Positions 54,401-63,896 are shown, numbered from the stretch's first letter. The stretch is 64,000 nt of DNA from Aquabacterium lacunae (GCF_004310865.1 NZ_SIXI01000009.1:33987-97986), one strand, 5' to 3'. The notes: generated from the letters alone by a model not told the origin. Made by a program: numbers and translations.

Positions 54401-57400
54401 TTGACCTGACCGAGGGTCAGGTCGATCTGGCACAGGCCTCGGCGGGCTACGGGGACTTCCCTGGATCATCTTTCGTGAATGCGCGTGGCCGGGTGTACGG
54501 TGACCGGGTGAGTATTCGCGCGAGCGAAGTGGTCAACGGCTTGCCTGGCGACATGGTGGAAGACAACATCGCCCGCTTGCCTGGGGCTGGCCTGATCGCT
54601 GCCCGGCAGCACCTGCACATGGGGTTCGACCACCTGAGCAATCAGGAAGGCTCGCAGATCATCAGCCTGGGAGATGCTGTGCTGCAGGGCTACCACGTTG
54701 GCGACGCAGCTCAAAAGCTGGTGAACCATGACAGCCAGATCCTGGTGTCAGGCAGCTTGTCGATGCAAGTGAATCAGACACACAACCAGAGTGGTCACTG
54801 GTTCAACGGTGAATGGCAGCCTTCAGCAGCCACCCGATCGGAGCAAAACATCTGGTGGTTTGCTGCGCTGTCAGACGGTGTGCGTCACAGCGCCGACCAG
54901 GTCAGCCTGAGCACGGTGGTCGATGGCACCCGCACGCCGATCAACCACATGCAATGGCACACCCTGTACGACATGCCTCGGGGCAGCGCGATCACGCTGA
55001 CCCTGCCCGACGGTTCAAGCACAGACCAGTGGCAAGTGGGGTACGACCAGATTGCCCGACTGACCCCTCGCACGGCCGCCACCATCAGTGTGGGCGGCGA
55101 TCTGACCTTGCGTGGACAGGCCATCACCAACACGATGGCCAGCATCGTCGTGGGCAACTTCCTGTTCAGTGATGCCAGCCTGAACAACCAGAGTTACCCA
55201 TTGATCGAGCAAACCAGTCAGTGGCAGCTGGGGGACATCGTCGTGGGCCAGGTGGCGCTGGACGTGACAGGCCTGACGCAATCGTTCTCCACCACAGCGC
55301 GCGAATTGGTGCGGCCAACTGTGACCACACAAGCCGGCAGTACGCTGCCTGTCACCAGCATCCCCTCCCCTGCCCCCCTGCCTCAGCCAGAGCCGGCACA
55401 GTCGGTCGCAGGCTACAGCGAGCCATCGCGCAGTTTGCCTGGCCCTGGGGGCACGTCAGTCGGCATTGGAACACCCGGGCTCCAATGGCCCAGCGGCGGC
55501 CTGTACCAAGCCGTGCCGGACGCAGGCCGCCCCTACCTGGTCGAAACCGACCCTCGGTTCCTGAACGGCAAGCCTTGGCTGTCGTCCGATTACCTCTTGG
55601 GGCAGCTCGGCACCCCACCTGCGACCGGGACTCCAACACCCGTCGCATCCAGCCAGGCCTCGGCCACCACCTTCGATCCATCGGCCATTGCCAAACGGCT
55701 GGGCGACGGCTTCTACGAGCAGCAACTGGTGCGAGAGCAGGTGGCCCAGTTGACCGGGCGTCGGTTCCTTGGCGACTTCACGAACGACGAAGCACAGTTC
55801 AAGCACCTGATGGAGGCAGCCGCCTCGGTGGCATCACCGCTGAACTTGCGCGTCGGCCTTGCCCTGACCGCCGAACAAGTGGCCATGCTCACCACGGACA
55901 TCGTCTGGCTGGTGGAGCGCACCATCGACCTACCCGACGCACGCCACACCATGCGTCGGGTCAAGGTGCTGGTGCCTCAGGTGTACGCGAAACTTGACGG
56001 CAACAGCGTCCAGCGCAACGGGGCGTTGGTGTCGGCCAAGGTGATTGACCTCGACACGCAAGGCCAGATCAGCAACAGCGGCACGCTGATGGCCGATGTC
56101 ATGGCACTCCAAGCCGATGGCATCAGCGCAGACCATGGCAGTTTCATGGCGCGCCAGATGGCTCTGCTGGCCCAACAAGACATCCGGCTGAACAACGCAG
56201 TGCTCAGCAGCCAGAACGACCTGATGCTGATGGCAGGCCGGCAACTGTCCATTGGGCACAGTCAGCTCGAAGGCCACAACCTGTGGCTGAGTGCAAAGTC
56301 AGACATCACGCTGGAAGACAACCTCCTCAAGGGTCGCGGAGCACTTGACATTCAGACGGCTGCGGGCTCCGTGGTGACACGCGACAGCACCCTGCAGGCA
56401 CGGCAACTGCGCGTCGAGGCCGATCAGAACGTCATGCTTCAAGGCGGCTCATCGGTCGCCAACACGGTCGATGTGCGCGCCGGGCAGCGCCTGCAACTCG
56501 AGGGCGCACGCACCCATGCCGATGGTTCGGTGCACATGCAAGGGGCTCAAGTGAGCCTGCAAACCCGCTCAGGCGCAGACGGTGCGCGCACGCAGATCGA
56601 CGGGCAAGGCATCTCACTGGTGGCCACGGAAGGCGCGCTTGAAGCCAGCGGTGTGGCCTTGTCTGCCCAAAGTGGAGTCCTGTTGCTGCAAGGCAAACAG
56701 GGGCTCACGCTGAGCACGCAGGCACAACGCACCGCACGCACTGAGACCGCACGCACTGAGACCGCACAAGGCAGCGACTGGGTCGGCGATCCAACCTCGC
56801 AGGCACAGCGCCGAGAATTGACGCATCAGCTCACGCGGCAAACCATTGAAGAAACGGCTGTGCTCAATGACTTGAGTGGTGCCGGCGTGCAGCTGCTGAC
56901 CGGAGGCAAGCTGTCGGTCCAGGGCACCCAACTGGCTTCGTCAGGTGATGTGACACTGCAAGGCGATGCGGTGAACCTGCAAGCCGGCAAAGAGACCCGT
57001 CGAATGGAAAGCGAACTGGTCAGCACACTGGATCGCAGCCGTCGCACCGTGCGCGCATCGACCGTGATGGAGCGCGAAGTGACCAACCAGATCCAGGCCA
57101 GTGGCGCCTTGAGCGTGCTGAGCACAGGCTCACCTGCTGACCCCAGCAACAGCCTGCTGCTCAGTGGCACGCGGCTGAGTGGGCACAGCGTGCTGGTTCA
57201 GTCGGCCGGTAACCTGACACTGGACCGCAGCCTTGCTGGCGCCCTGAATGCAGCAGACGGTGGCCTGACACTGCGCAGCCAAGGCGATCTGGATGTGGCA
57301 GCACAGCACATCGTCAGCGGCGGTGACCTGGCCTTGTTCTCATCGGGCGGCAACATCAACCTGCTGGCTCAACAAGTGGTCAATGGCGGCAACATTTCAC

Positions 57401-60400
57401 TGGAACGAGGGCACCTGCAAGCACAAGGCGACCTGATCCTGGGCGCCGCAGGCAAGGTGCAGGCCAACAGCACCCTGATGGAAGCCGGCGGCAGCGCCAC
57501 CCTGTATGGCAGGCAAGGAGTGGACCTGAAGGCCAATCTTGTGCAGACCGAAACGCGCACCACCCAACAGGCCGGGGGATGGACCACCACCTTGCACACG
57601 GTGGATCAAAGCGTGACCTCGACGGCCATCACGGCAGACGGCATCGCGATCAGTTCAGATGAAGGCAAAGTGACAGGCCAAAGCGCCCAGCTCAATGCGC
57701 AGGCTGGCGACCTGAGCATCTTGGGGCATGACGGCGTGGAGTTGGGCGCACTGATGGCCGTGGACAGCCTGGGCCGTGTGGCCGAATTCGTAGGCAGAAA
57801 GGCCAAGCACAACCGCACTGAAACGGAGGCAGGCACCGACCAGCAGATCGAAGCCGGCAGCTTGAGCGGCGCCAACGTCAGCATTCGATCGGGGGGCGGT
57901 GACATCAGCCTGCAAGGCACCGACATCCGCGCCGAGCAAGACCTCTTGCTCAGCGGGGCAAGCGTGTCGGTGAGCACACAAATGGCCACCGACAGCAGCG
58001 TCAGCACTGTCTCAGCGCGCCGGTTGCAGGAAGCCCGCACGACGCAAGACCAGGACACGGTCGGCGGCACCTTGTCTGCCGGTCAGAACCTGTCGGTTCA
58101 AGCCACTCACAACGTGGCTTTGACGGGTGTACAGGCCTCCGCCGAGCAGGGCCAAGTGCTGGTGCAGGCACAAAACAATGTGCAACTGCTGGCGGTGACA
58201 GAAGTTGACAAGGAAAGCACCTCACGCGCGTCGGGCCGAAAACTGCGCAATCGCAGCCAGACCGAAAGCACCGATGAGACCAGCCAAGGGGTGCAGCTGA
58301 CTGGGCAAAACGTGACCGTGATCGCTGGCAACGAACTCAGCGGCGTGGGGGCCACACTGCAAGCCAGCGGCGAAGCACTGCTGGTGGCCAACAGCGTCGA
58401 CCTGACGGCCGCAGTGGACACCGACACCCGCATGGACATCGCTTCAGGCAAACGCTGGAGCCGCAGCAGCCAAAGCAGTGAGCAGCACACCACCGGAGGG
58501 CTGCTGAGTGGCGATCAAGGCGTTCGGGTGTTGGCGCAAGGCACTTTGGGTGACGTGCTGCTGCAAGGCATGTTGGTACAAAGCGCCAATGGCAACGTGA
58601 ACGTGACGGCCCAAGGGCAGGTGCAATTGACCACCGTGACACTGGCCAGCCAACAACTGCAAGAGGAATACCGCAAGAAAAAGAGCACCTTCAGCAGCAA
58701 GACCACCACCTCGCGCAGTGAAGCCACCAGCACCACGGCCCAAGGCAGCACCCTGAGCGGCGCAGCCGTTCAGGTCACGGCCGGCCAGGACATCAAGCTG
58801 CAAGGCAGCCAGGCGATCAGCGACACCCAGACCACCCTGACCGCTGGGCAGAACGTGGTGCTCGAAGCCGCCCAAAACACCGACACCAGCAGCCAGAGCA
58901 GCAGCACACGGCGCAGCGGCCTGATGGGCAGCGGTGGCGTGGGCTTCACGGTTGGCAAACGCAGCCAGTCCAGCACGGTCGAGCAAAGCAGCACCACCGC
59001 CGCCGCCAGCACTGTGGCCAGCCTGCTGGGCGATGTGACCATCAGCGCGGGCCAGCAATACCGCCAAAGCGGCAGCGACGTGCTCACCCCGCAAGGCAGC
59101 GTGTTGGTGACCGCCCAGCAACTGCAGATTGAAGCGGCGCAAGACACCCACAGCAGCCAGCAGACCAGCCAGTTCAAGCAAAGCGGCCTGACCGTCAGCC
59201 TGAGCAACCCGGTGGTTGACGCCGTGCAAAAGGCCGACCAGATGCAAAAGGCGGCCAGCCAGACCCAAGACAGCCGCATGAAGGCCCTGGCGGCCATGAC
59301 CACGGCCCTGGCCACCGCCAACGCCTACAACGAGGTCATGAAAGACCCGGCCACCGCTGGCGGGGTCAACATCAGCGTGTCGGTGGGCAACAGCCGCAAC
59401 CAGAGCCAGACCACGCAAAGCAGCACCACCGCGCGCGCCAGCACTGTGCAAGCGGGCCAGAACATCGTGCTGCAGGCCACCGGAGCCCAGCAAGACTCCA
59501 CCCTCACGGTGGTGGGCAGCCAGCTGCAGGCGGTGGGCAACGTGGCCTTGCAGGCCGAGGGCGACCTCAGCCTGCGCGCAGCCCAGCAAACCAGCACCCT
59601 GCACAGCAGCGACAGCAGCAGCAGTGCCTCGCTGGGGGTGGGCATTCAGTTCAAAGGCGACACATGGGGCCTGACCTTCAACGCCTCGGCCAACAAAGGC
59701 TGGGGCCGGGGCGACGGCACCGACACCACCTGGGCCAACAGCCAGGTGCTGGCCGGCCAGCAGCTCAGCATCACCTCCGGGCTGGATACCACGCTGCAAG
59801 GCGCCGTGGCCCAGGGCCAGCAGGTGGTGGTCAACACCGGTGGCCAGCTCAGCCTGCAAAGCCTGCAAGACACCAGCACCTACGACAGCAAGTCAACCCG
59901 CATGGGCGCTGGGCTGACGGTGTGCGTCCCGCCGCTGTGTGGTGGCACCTCCAGCATGAACGCCAGCTACGGCCAAACGCGCATCGACAGCACCTTCACC
60001 AGCGTGGGCCAGCGCACCGCCATCGAGGCCGGTGACCAGGGCTTCCAGGTGAACGTGGCCGGCAGCACCGAGCTCATCGGCGCCGTGGTCGCCAGCACCG
60101 ACAAGGCTGTGCAAGACGGCACGAACCAGTTCAACACCCAGGGCCTGAGCACGCAAGACCTGCTCAATGAAGCGGCCTACAAGGCCCAGGCTTTCAGCGT
60201 GAGCGTGGGCACTGGCCAGGGCCAAAGCAGCGCAGGCTTTGGGCGCGACAGCGGCCATGCCACCAGCACCACCACCGCCGGGGTGTCGGGCCTGGCGGGC
60301 GATGCCGCCGTGCGCACCGGCGACACGCAGCAAGGCATCGGGCAGGTGTTCGATGCCGAACGCGTCAAGCAAGACGTGGGGGCGCAAGTGGCCATCACGC

Positions 60401-61938
60401 AGGCGTTTGGGCAGGCGGCGGCCAAGGCGGTGGGGGATTACGCACAAGGCAAGGCCGAGACCCTGACAGCGCAGGCCATGGCAGAAACAGACCCCGACAA
60501 GCAAAAGGCCTTGCAGGACGAGGCCAAGCAGTGGGGCGAAGGCGGTGGCTATCGTGTGGCCCTGCATGCCTTGGTGGGAGGCTTGAGCGGCGATGCCGCT
60601 GGCGCACTGGGCGCAGGCGTGAGCGCAGCCGCGGCCCCTGACCTGCAAGCGCTGCAAACCCAACTGCAAAGCAGCCTGCAACAAGCCGGGCTTCCTGAAA
60701 CTGCAGCCAAGGGCATCGCCAGCGTGACCACCGGGCTGACCGCCGCCTCGCTTGGTGCTGCGGTGGGAGGCAGCGCAGGCGCCGCTGCGGGGTTCAACCA
60801 GGACATGAACAATCGGCAGTTGCATCCGACCGAAATTCAATGGATCAAAGAAAATGCCAAACGCTATGCAGCCCTGAGAGGTATCAGTCCACAGGCAGCA
60901 GAAAAACTTCTGGCTGAACAGGCTTTCAGACAAGTGCAGTTTGGTGCGGAAGGCGGTGCAATAGCCTGGGATGCAGATGCTCAAGCATTTCTAAAGACTG
61001 CTGGTACACAAAGCTTGCCCAATGGCGGATACCTCTTCTATGCCAGACCGGATCAAAGGGCCGATGCGACGATGTATCTCGATTCTGCAATCAAGAACGC
61101 AGACTTTTACGCCAAGAACGGCCTCAAACAGCCTACCTTGAACGAATTGCAGACTGCAGCACAACGTGATGCAGGCATTCGTGCCAATCTAGGATTGGCC
61201 ACGAAGACGGCCCTGGCAGCATCGGCAACGTTAAACCTCACAGCCTTGGCCCCCGCCGCTTTGAGTTGGGCCCTGACCAACCCTCTTGCGGCCAGCAGTA
61301 CGGGCATCATCACGGCAGAGACAGCTGCGGCCATTACAAGTGGTGCCGTCACCCCAGCGACCTTGGCGCCCATGCTCAGCGCTGGTGGCATGAAAGCGGT
61401 CACAACGATGAGCGAAGCGGTGAGCGGTCAGGCAGCCAAGGCCACCGCTGGAGGCTTCGTCAATGCCGCCAAGGTGTGTGAGTCAGGCTGCGCCGTCGTT
61501 GGTCTGAGCAAGAGCGAGCAAGCAATCTTGGTCCAGATTCAAGCGGGGCAAGACAAGGGCGGGAAACTTACTGAGCAATTGCTGGAGTCAGTGGCCACGC
61601 GCACCGGCTCAACAGTGCTGACTGGTGGAAAATATGGCGCCAACAATGGCTTTGATCTGGTGCTTAAAAATGCCGATGGCACGGTGACAGTGGTGATGGA
61701 TGGCAAGCAGATGTTGCCTTCGGGGGCGTTCTCGCTCAGCGCAAACTCCGCTGGCGGGGCTACGCAGAATTCCATGGCCTGGGTAGAAGCGGTGCTTAAC
61801 AGGCTCGATAAGACCTCCGCAGCATACAAGGCGGTTGAGGCTGCGCGAGAAAGCAACACCTTGGTGACCGCTGTAGGTGGCGTCAACAGAGCATCTGGTG
61901 AGTTGGTCGTGTTGCCCATCACCGTGCCTACGAGATAA
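51436..61938 (+). CDS. cdiA: CdiA/filamentous-haemagglutinin-like exoprotein with C-terminal nuclease-like toxin
   Basis: This 3500-residue TpsA protein probably delivers a toxin to neighbouring cells on contact. Its layout starts with an extended signal peptide (ESPR-like, RIVFSRTRGQLMAVAE). A TPS secretion domain at about 75-330 carries NPSGITCSGCGF (residues 185-196). Long haemagglutinin-type beta-helix repeats follow to about 2920, then a Gly/Ala-rich pretoxin region. From NNRQLHPTE at residue 3125 the DNA becomes A/T-richer, marking the swappable C-terminal module. That module ends with YGANNGFDLVLKN and VVMDGKQM; Asp3407, Asp3422 and Lys3424 fit a PD-(D/E)xK nuclease core. A 15-bp in-frame tandem repeat (ARTET twice) lies at 56734-56763. 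The immunity gene follows after 4 bp. Confidence 0.9.
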   Translation: MNRSCFRIVFSRTRGQLMAVAETACSQTQGNGATHKPLRKPRWHTPPAWPVNALMASLFCTPALVNSQTALNSATVQADSQAAANLQPQVSTAPNGTSMVHIQAPSAAGVSRNVYQRFDVPERGVILNNATVEAQTRLAGWVQANPMLTQGAAKVILNEVNSPHASQLAGAIEVAGQKAALVLANPSGITCSGCGFINASQVTLTTGTPLINAMGGLDGYRVTGGHIEIQGKGMDARGLDFAALLARSVRLNAAVWADQLHLITGRNEVDSNLTKVQPITGHERASTPAFAIDVSQLGGMYAGKIRLVGTEWGVGVRQEGSIQAGTQGLVLHHNGRLENRGATLSAGAMNLSLQSLENAEQGSLYAQGDLQAQVAEAATNKGLMAAGQHMVVQTGSASNTGWMAAGLNVSGVLSGAANLTLAAADEWLDRGHLRASGQMRASAQSLQLAGTDLSAAHVVLQTPGHLSTHGAKLVAAQGLEISAGSLNNREGTIGALSGAVNLNTQQAVDNRGGLISAAGALAVTARQLDNSHGGELLGGTVKLTLPGDGIATDAPPAELISSAFIDASVFDTPNGQWVQPSMGLPTVSGNHSVIDKEGRLWVFVPKPATANLDNSQGGLISATQDLQVRSGSIDNNQGLIQAGGQIDLDTQGGMLMNASGAYASLTWRELMRLSPAQRQALRLAAQQAPRTSGEASAVSAKTTGIVAGGGLGIRTASLINHQGLITAEGPVSITRQSVGSPYFFEVQSERMRGLQPLAWDSPRHDVFDNRDAGIVYSTTHDLHIDGWTVQNQAGGLLLAGRDLTIGAIDNQNGQVKAGRDLKVHTDASTHLTLEGRFMAGHHLWVKTGSMDSGATMLSLGDITLELLDSVGRGAMSHRADFTIGEGQAWRRPFTFAPHDPLGIGETAADAQGWGTNLEGTLKANRRITVSIGALSPASLSAEVNPFLRAEDVVDKGFSSSADITAGERIDITGHWFRNSGTLEAPEVRIDLTEGQVDLAQASAGYGDFPGSSFVNARGRVYGDRVSIRASEVVNGLPGDMVEDNIARLPGAGLIAARQHLHMGFDHLSNQEGSQIISLGDAVLQGYHVGDAAQKLVNHDSQILVSGSLSMQVNQTHNQSGHWFNGEWQPSAATRSEQNIWWFAALSDGVRHSADQVSLSTVVDGTRTPINHMQWHTLYDMPRGSAITLTLPDGSSTDQWQVGYDQIARLTPRTAATISVGGDLTLRGQAITNTMASIVVGNFLFSDASLNNQSYPLIEQTSQWQLGDIVVGQVALDVTGLTQSFSTTARELVRPTVTTQAGSTLPVTSIPSPAPLPQPEPAQSVAGYSEPSRSLPGPGGTSVGIGTPGLQWPSGGLYQAVPDAGRPYLVETDPRFLNGKPWLSSDYLLGQLGTPPATGTPTPVASSQASATTFDPSAIAKRLGDGFYEQQLVREQVAQLTGRRFLGDFTNDEAQFKHLMEAAASVASPLNLRVGLALTAEQVAMLTTDIVWLVERTIDLPDARHTMRRVKVLVPQVYAKLDGNSVQRNGALVSAKVIDLDTQGQISNSGTLMADVMALQADGISADHGSFMARQMALLAQQDIRLNNAVLSSQNDLMLMAGRQLSIGHSQLEGHNLWLSAKSDITLEDNLLKGRGALDIQTAAGSVVTRDSTLQARQLRVEADQNVMLQGGSSVANTVDVRAGQRLQLEGARTHADGSVHMQGAQVSLQTRSGADGARTQIDGQGISLVATEGALEASGVALSAQSGVLLLQGKQGLTLSTQAQRTARTETARTETAQGSDWVGDPTSQAQRRELTHQLTRQTIEETAVLNDLSGAGVQLLTGGKLSVQGTQLASSGDVTLQGDAVNLQAGKETRRMESELVSTLDRSRRTVRASTVMEREVTNQIQASGALSVLSTGSPADPSNSLLLSGTRLSGHSVLVQSAGNLTLDRSLAGALNAADGGLTLRSQGDLDVAAQHIVSGGDLALFSSGGNINLLAQQVVNGGNISLERGHLQAQGDLILGAAGKVQANSTLMEAGGSATLYGRQGVDLKANLVQTETRTTQQAGGWTTTLHTVDQSVTSTAITADGIAISSDEGKVTGQSAQLNAQAGDLSILGHDGVELGALMAVDSLGRVAEFVGRKAKHNRTETEAGTDQQIEAGSLSGANVSIRSGGGDISLQGTDIRAEQDLLLSGASVSVSTQMATDSSVSTVSARRLQEARTTQDQDTVGGTLSAGQNLSVQATHNVALTGVQASAEQGQVLVQAQNNVQLLAVTEVDKESTSRASGRKLRNRSQTESTDETSQGVQLTGQNVTVIAGNELSGVGATLQASGEALLVANSVDLTAAVDTDTRMDIASGKRWSRSSQSSEQHTTGGLLSGDQGVRVLAQGTLGDVLLQGMLVQSANGNVNVTAQGQVQLTTVTLASQQLQEEYRKKKSTFSSKTTTSRSEATSTTAQGSTLSGAAVQVTAGQDIKLQGSQAISDTQTTLTAGQNVVLEAAQNTDTSSQSSSTRRSGLMGSGGVGFTVGKRSQSSTVEQSSTTAAASTVASLLGDVTISAGQQYRQSGSDVLTPQGSVLVTAQQLQIEAAQDTHSSQQTSQFKQSGLTVSLSNPVVDAVQKADQMQKAASQTQDSRMKALAAMTTALATANAYNEVMKDPATAGGVNISVSVGNSRNQSQTTQSSTTARASTVQAGQNIVLQATGAQQDSTLTVVGSQLQAVGNVALQAEGDLSLRAAQQTSTLHSSDSSSSASLGVGIQFKGDTWGLTFNASANKGWGRGDGTDTTWANSQVLAGQQLSITSGLDTTLQGAVAQGQQVVVNTGGQLSLQSLQDTSTYDSKSTRMGAGLTVCVPPLCGGTSSMNASYGQTRIDSTFTSVGQRTAIEAGDQGFQVNVAGSTELIGAVVASTDKAVQDGTNQFNTQGLSTQDLLNEAAYKAQAFSVSVGTGQGQSSAGFGRDSGHATSTTTAGVSGLAGDAAVRTGDTQQGIGQVFDAERVKQDVGAQVAITQAFGQAAAKAVGDYAQGKAETLTAQAMAETDPDKQKALQDEAKQWGEGGGYRVALHALVGGLSGDAAGALGAGVSAAAAPDLQALQTQLQSSLQQAGLPETAAKGIASVTTGLTAASLGAAVGGSAGAAAGFNQDMNNRQLHPTEIQWIKENAKRYAALRGISPQAAEKLLAEQAFRQVQFGAEGGAIAWDADAQAFLKTAGTQSLPNGGYLFYARPDQRADATMYLDSAIKNADFYAKNGLKQPTLNELQTAAQRDAGIRANLGLATKTALAASATLNLTALAPAALSWALTNPLAASSTGIITAETAAAITSGAVTPATLAPMLSAGGMKAVTTMSEAVSGQAAKATAGGFVNAAKVCESGCAVVGLSKSEQAILVQIQAGQDKGGKLTEQLLESVATRTGSTVLTGGKYGANNGFDLVLKNADGTVTVVMDGKQMLPSGAFSLSANSAGGATQNSMAWVEAVLNRLDKTSAAYKAVEAARESNTLVTAVGGVNRASGELVVLPITVPTR
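59639..60190 (+). repeat. 552-bp segment of cdiA duplicated at 63322-63873 (source copy)
   Basis: This stretch encodes about residues 2735-2919 of the CdiA-like protein. It recurs at 63322-63873, shifted by 3683 bp, in the same frame. The match is poorer over the first 40 bases and then nearly perfect, with only scattered substitutions. The right-hand end of the match coincides with an IS-like terminus. Confidence 0.92.
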
Positions 61939-61942
61939 AGGA

Positions 61943-62761
61943 ATGACAATCGTGTTGTCACATTACTCCCCTGAGCAAATTCGCTTCCTTAAGGAACGCA
62001 AGGAACGCATCAATGACTGGGAATATATAGGGCATTTACCTCGTCAAGTTGCCATGATTGATCGAGGAGAAGGCAGCTTCGATGGCTGCCTCAGCAATTT
62101 AAAGCGACTCCATGAAGATATCGCTAATTACGCATGGTTCGGCAATCGAGATTTGGCAACCTTCAAGCTGCAGAGTTATCTGTCGGCTAAGTTTTTGTAC
62201 ATGATCGCGAAGGCCACAAGTGAAGAAGGTGTGATGCGTGAAGCTGAATATTTCTACGCATTGCTCAGCGACCACGAACCTGTCATCCGCTGGATGATGC
62301 AACAGTCCCCACATTCCACGCTGTTCAAGCAAAGAATGGTCAACCCAACCCAGAACGAATACCGCTACTACCAGTTGACCCTGGCGCTAAATGGCCAATG
62401 GAACGATCTGGGGAGCAGAGCGGAGATGTTCCTGCAGGACGTGCCAGCCAAGATGAAAAAGTACGCACCCGACATGCGCTTTTACCTGGCCTTAGCGCAG
62501 CAGGACAAAGCAGGGATGGAGTCTGCGTTGGCCGAACTCACCAGCCCCAAGGTTGCAAAGGTGCGCAACGAGGTGTTTGAACTGGTGGTGCCCAGCCAGT
62601 TTGTCTCGCCCTTCGCCTGTCTATATGCCAAGGCAGCTCGCCGTTATGGCTTCGAGTTGGACGTCGACACCGCGTTGATCCCGAAGGAATGGCTTCCCGT
62701 CAGCCCGCTGCCTGCCTACTTGGATCCATACGAATTTATGCGTTCATGGAGCATTGTGTAA
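61943..62761 (+). CDS. cdiI: Imm49-like immunity protein for the CdiA C-terminal toxin
   Basis: This 272-residue, all-helical cytoplasmic protein lies 4 bp after cdiA and should neutralise its C-terminal toxin. Segments such as LLSDHEPVIRWMMQQSP, MRFYLALAQQDKAGMESAL and a C-terminal EWLPVSPLPAYLDPYEFMRS resemble the Imm49 family of polymorphic-toxin immunity proteins. Like the toxin end of cdiA, it is richer in A/T than the surrounding genome. AAAGGA lies immediately before the ATG at 61943, so initiation at the in-frame GTG at 61952 is possible. Pairing with the specific toxin is inferred from position. Confidence 0.75.
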   Translation: MTIVLSHYSPEQIRFLKERKERINDWEYIGHLPRQVAMIDRGEGSFDGCLSNLKRLHEDIANYAWFGNRDLATFKLQSYLSAKFLYMIAKATSEEGVMREAEYFYALLSDHEPVIRWMMQQSPHSTLFKQRMVNPTQNEYRYYQLTLALNGQWNDLGSRAEMFLQDVPAKMKKYAPDMRFYLALAQQDKAGMESALAELTSPKVAKVRNEVFELVVPSQFVSPFACLYAKAARRYGFELDVDTALIPKEWLPVSPLPAYLDPYEFMRSWSIV

Positions 62762-62812
62762 TTTGTGGCGATGGGTACAGGCCTCACGGCCAATACCCCA
62801 GAAGGACTGATC

Positions 62813-63127
62813 ATGTTTCGTCTAATTTACGAGCGGATGAGCCGTGCGAATGATGGATACAGTAGATTTATGGAGCGCATAGCAAATGTAGATACTTTCG
62901 GCTCCCTGATTTTTAGCATCTGTTTGTTCGGTGCATGCTGGGCTTTTGCCTGGTACGCACATATCATTGGTCCGTGGGTGGACAGCGTCATGGGATGGGG
63001 GCCGCACGACATCGATTCAATGGGCAAAATCAGTTGGCGACGAATGTGGTCAACGAGTATTTGCCTGCCTGGCATTTTAGTTAGTATCGCGCTGTATGTG
63101 CGTAACCGTCGCAAACGCCGCAACTGA
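62813..63127 (+). CDS. Small inner-membrane protein of unknown function in the CDI locus
   Basis: This 104-residue protein has two hydrophobic helices, one near 33-54 (SLIFSICLFGACWAFAWYAH) and one near 79-97 (TSICLPGILVSIALYVRN). It ends in a strongly basic stretch (RRKRRN). GAAGGA lies seven bases before the ATG. I recognise no family. It shares the A/T-rich character of the toxin-immunity module upstream and lies between it and the duplicated cdiA fragment. It could be a second immunity gene, or the leftover of an earlier toxin module whose toxin part is gone. Confidence 0.6.
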   Translation: MFRLIYERMSRANDGYSRFMERIANVDTFGSLIFSICLFGACWAFAWYAHIIGPWVDSVMGWGPHDIDSMGKISWRRMWSTSICLPGILVSIALYVRNRRKRRN

Positions 63128-63302
63128 ACTCTCGCCTCACACTTCCGCAAGCTGGTGTTGTCGTTCGCATCAAAGCCGCCAAGCAAATCCAAGCATCAGC
63201 CGACACGTGGTACACAAGAACATCGGACTGTGAAGAACCAGTCGAACGGATATCGCCGCCAATAGTAAGAAGCACGACAACGACATCCAAATCGCTGCCG
63301 GC

Positions 63303-63896
63303 GTGGCACCCACCCACACGGTGGGCATCCAATTCAACAGCGAATGTACGGGGCTGACCTTCAGCGCGTCGGCCCACAAAGGCTGGGGCCGGGGCGACGG
63401 CACCGACACCACCTGGGCCAACAGCCAGGTGCTGGCCGGCCAGCAGCTCAGCATCACCTCCGGGCTGGACACCACGCTGCAAGGCGCCGTGGCCCAGGGC
63501 CAGCAGGTGGTGGTCAACACCGGTGGCCAGCTCAGCCTGCAAAGCCTGCAAGACACCAGCACTTACGACAGCAAGTCAACCCGCATGGGCGCTGGGCTGA
63601 CGGTGTGCGTCCCGCCGCTGTGTAAGGGCACCTCCAGCGTGAACGCCAGCCACGGCCAAACGCGCATCGACAGCACCTTCACCAGCGTGGGCCAGCGCAC
63701 CGCCATCGAGGCCGGTGACCAGGGCTTCCAGGTGAACGTGGCCGGCAGCACCGAGCTCATCGGCGCTGTTGTCGCCAGCACCGACAAGGCTGTGCAAGAC
63801 GGCGCGAACCAGTTCAACACCCAGGGCCTGAGCACGCAAGACCTGCTCAATGAAGCGGCCTGCAAGGCGCAGGTGTTGAATCACGAGCAAAACTGA
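63303..63896 (+). pseudogene. Truncated duplicate fragment of cdiA, 3' end replaced by an IS end
   Basis: This 197-codon open frame repeats CdiA residues about 2735-2919 and has neither the secretion domain nor a toxin. Homology starts near 63322 and stops at 63873; the last seven residues (VLNHEQN) and the stop codon are supplied by the IS-like sequence. The presumed start is a GTG with no ribosome site, so translation is doubtful. Such fragments are typical remains of stacked, orphan cdiA modules. The toxin that once followed may lie beyond the insertion element, outside the window. Confidence 0.85.

Noticed and set aside
56734..56763. Short tandem repeat in cdiA as a phase-variation tract
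   Set aside because: There are only two copies of 15 bases. The unit is a multiple of three, so slippage would not shift the frame.
51436..61938. Repetitive sequence in cdiA as a CRISPR or other array
   Set aside because: The repeats are degenerate protein-level haemagglutinin repeats in one continuous frame, with no constant repeats and unique spacers.
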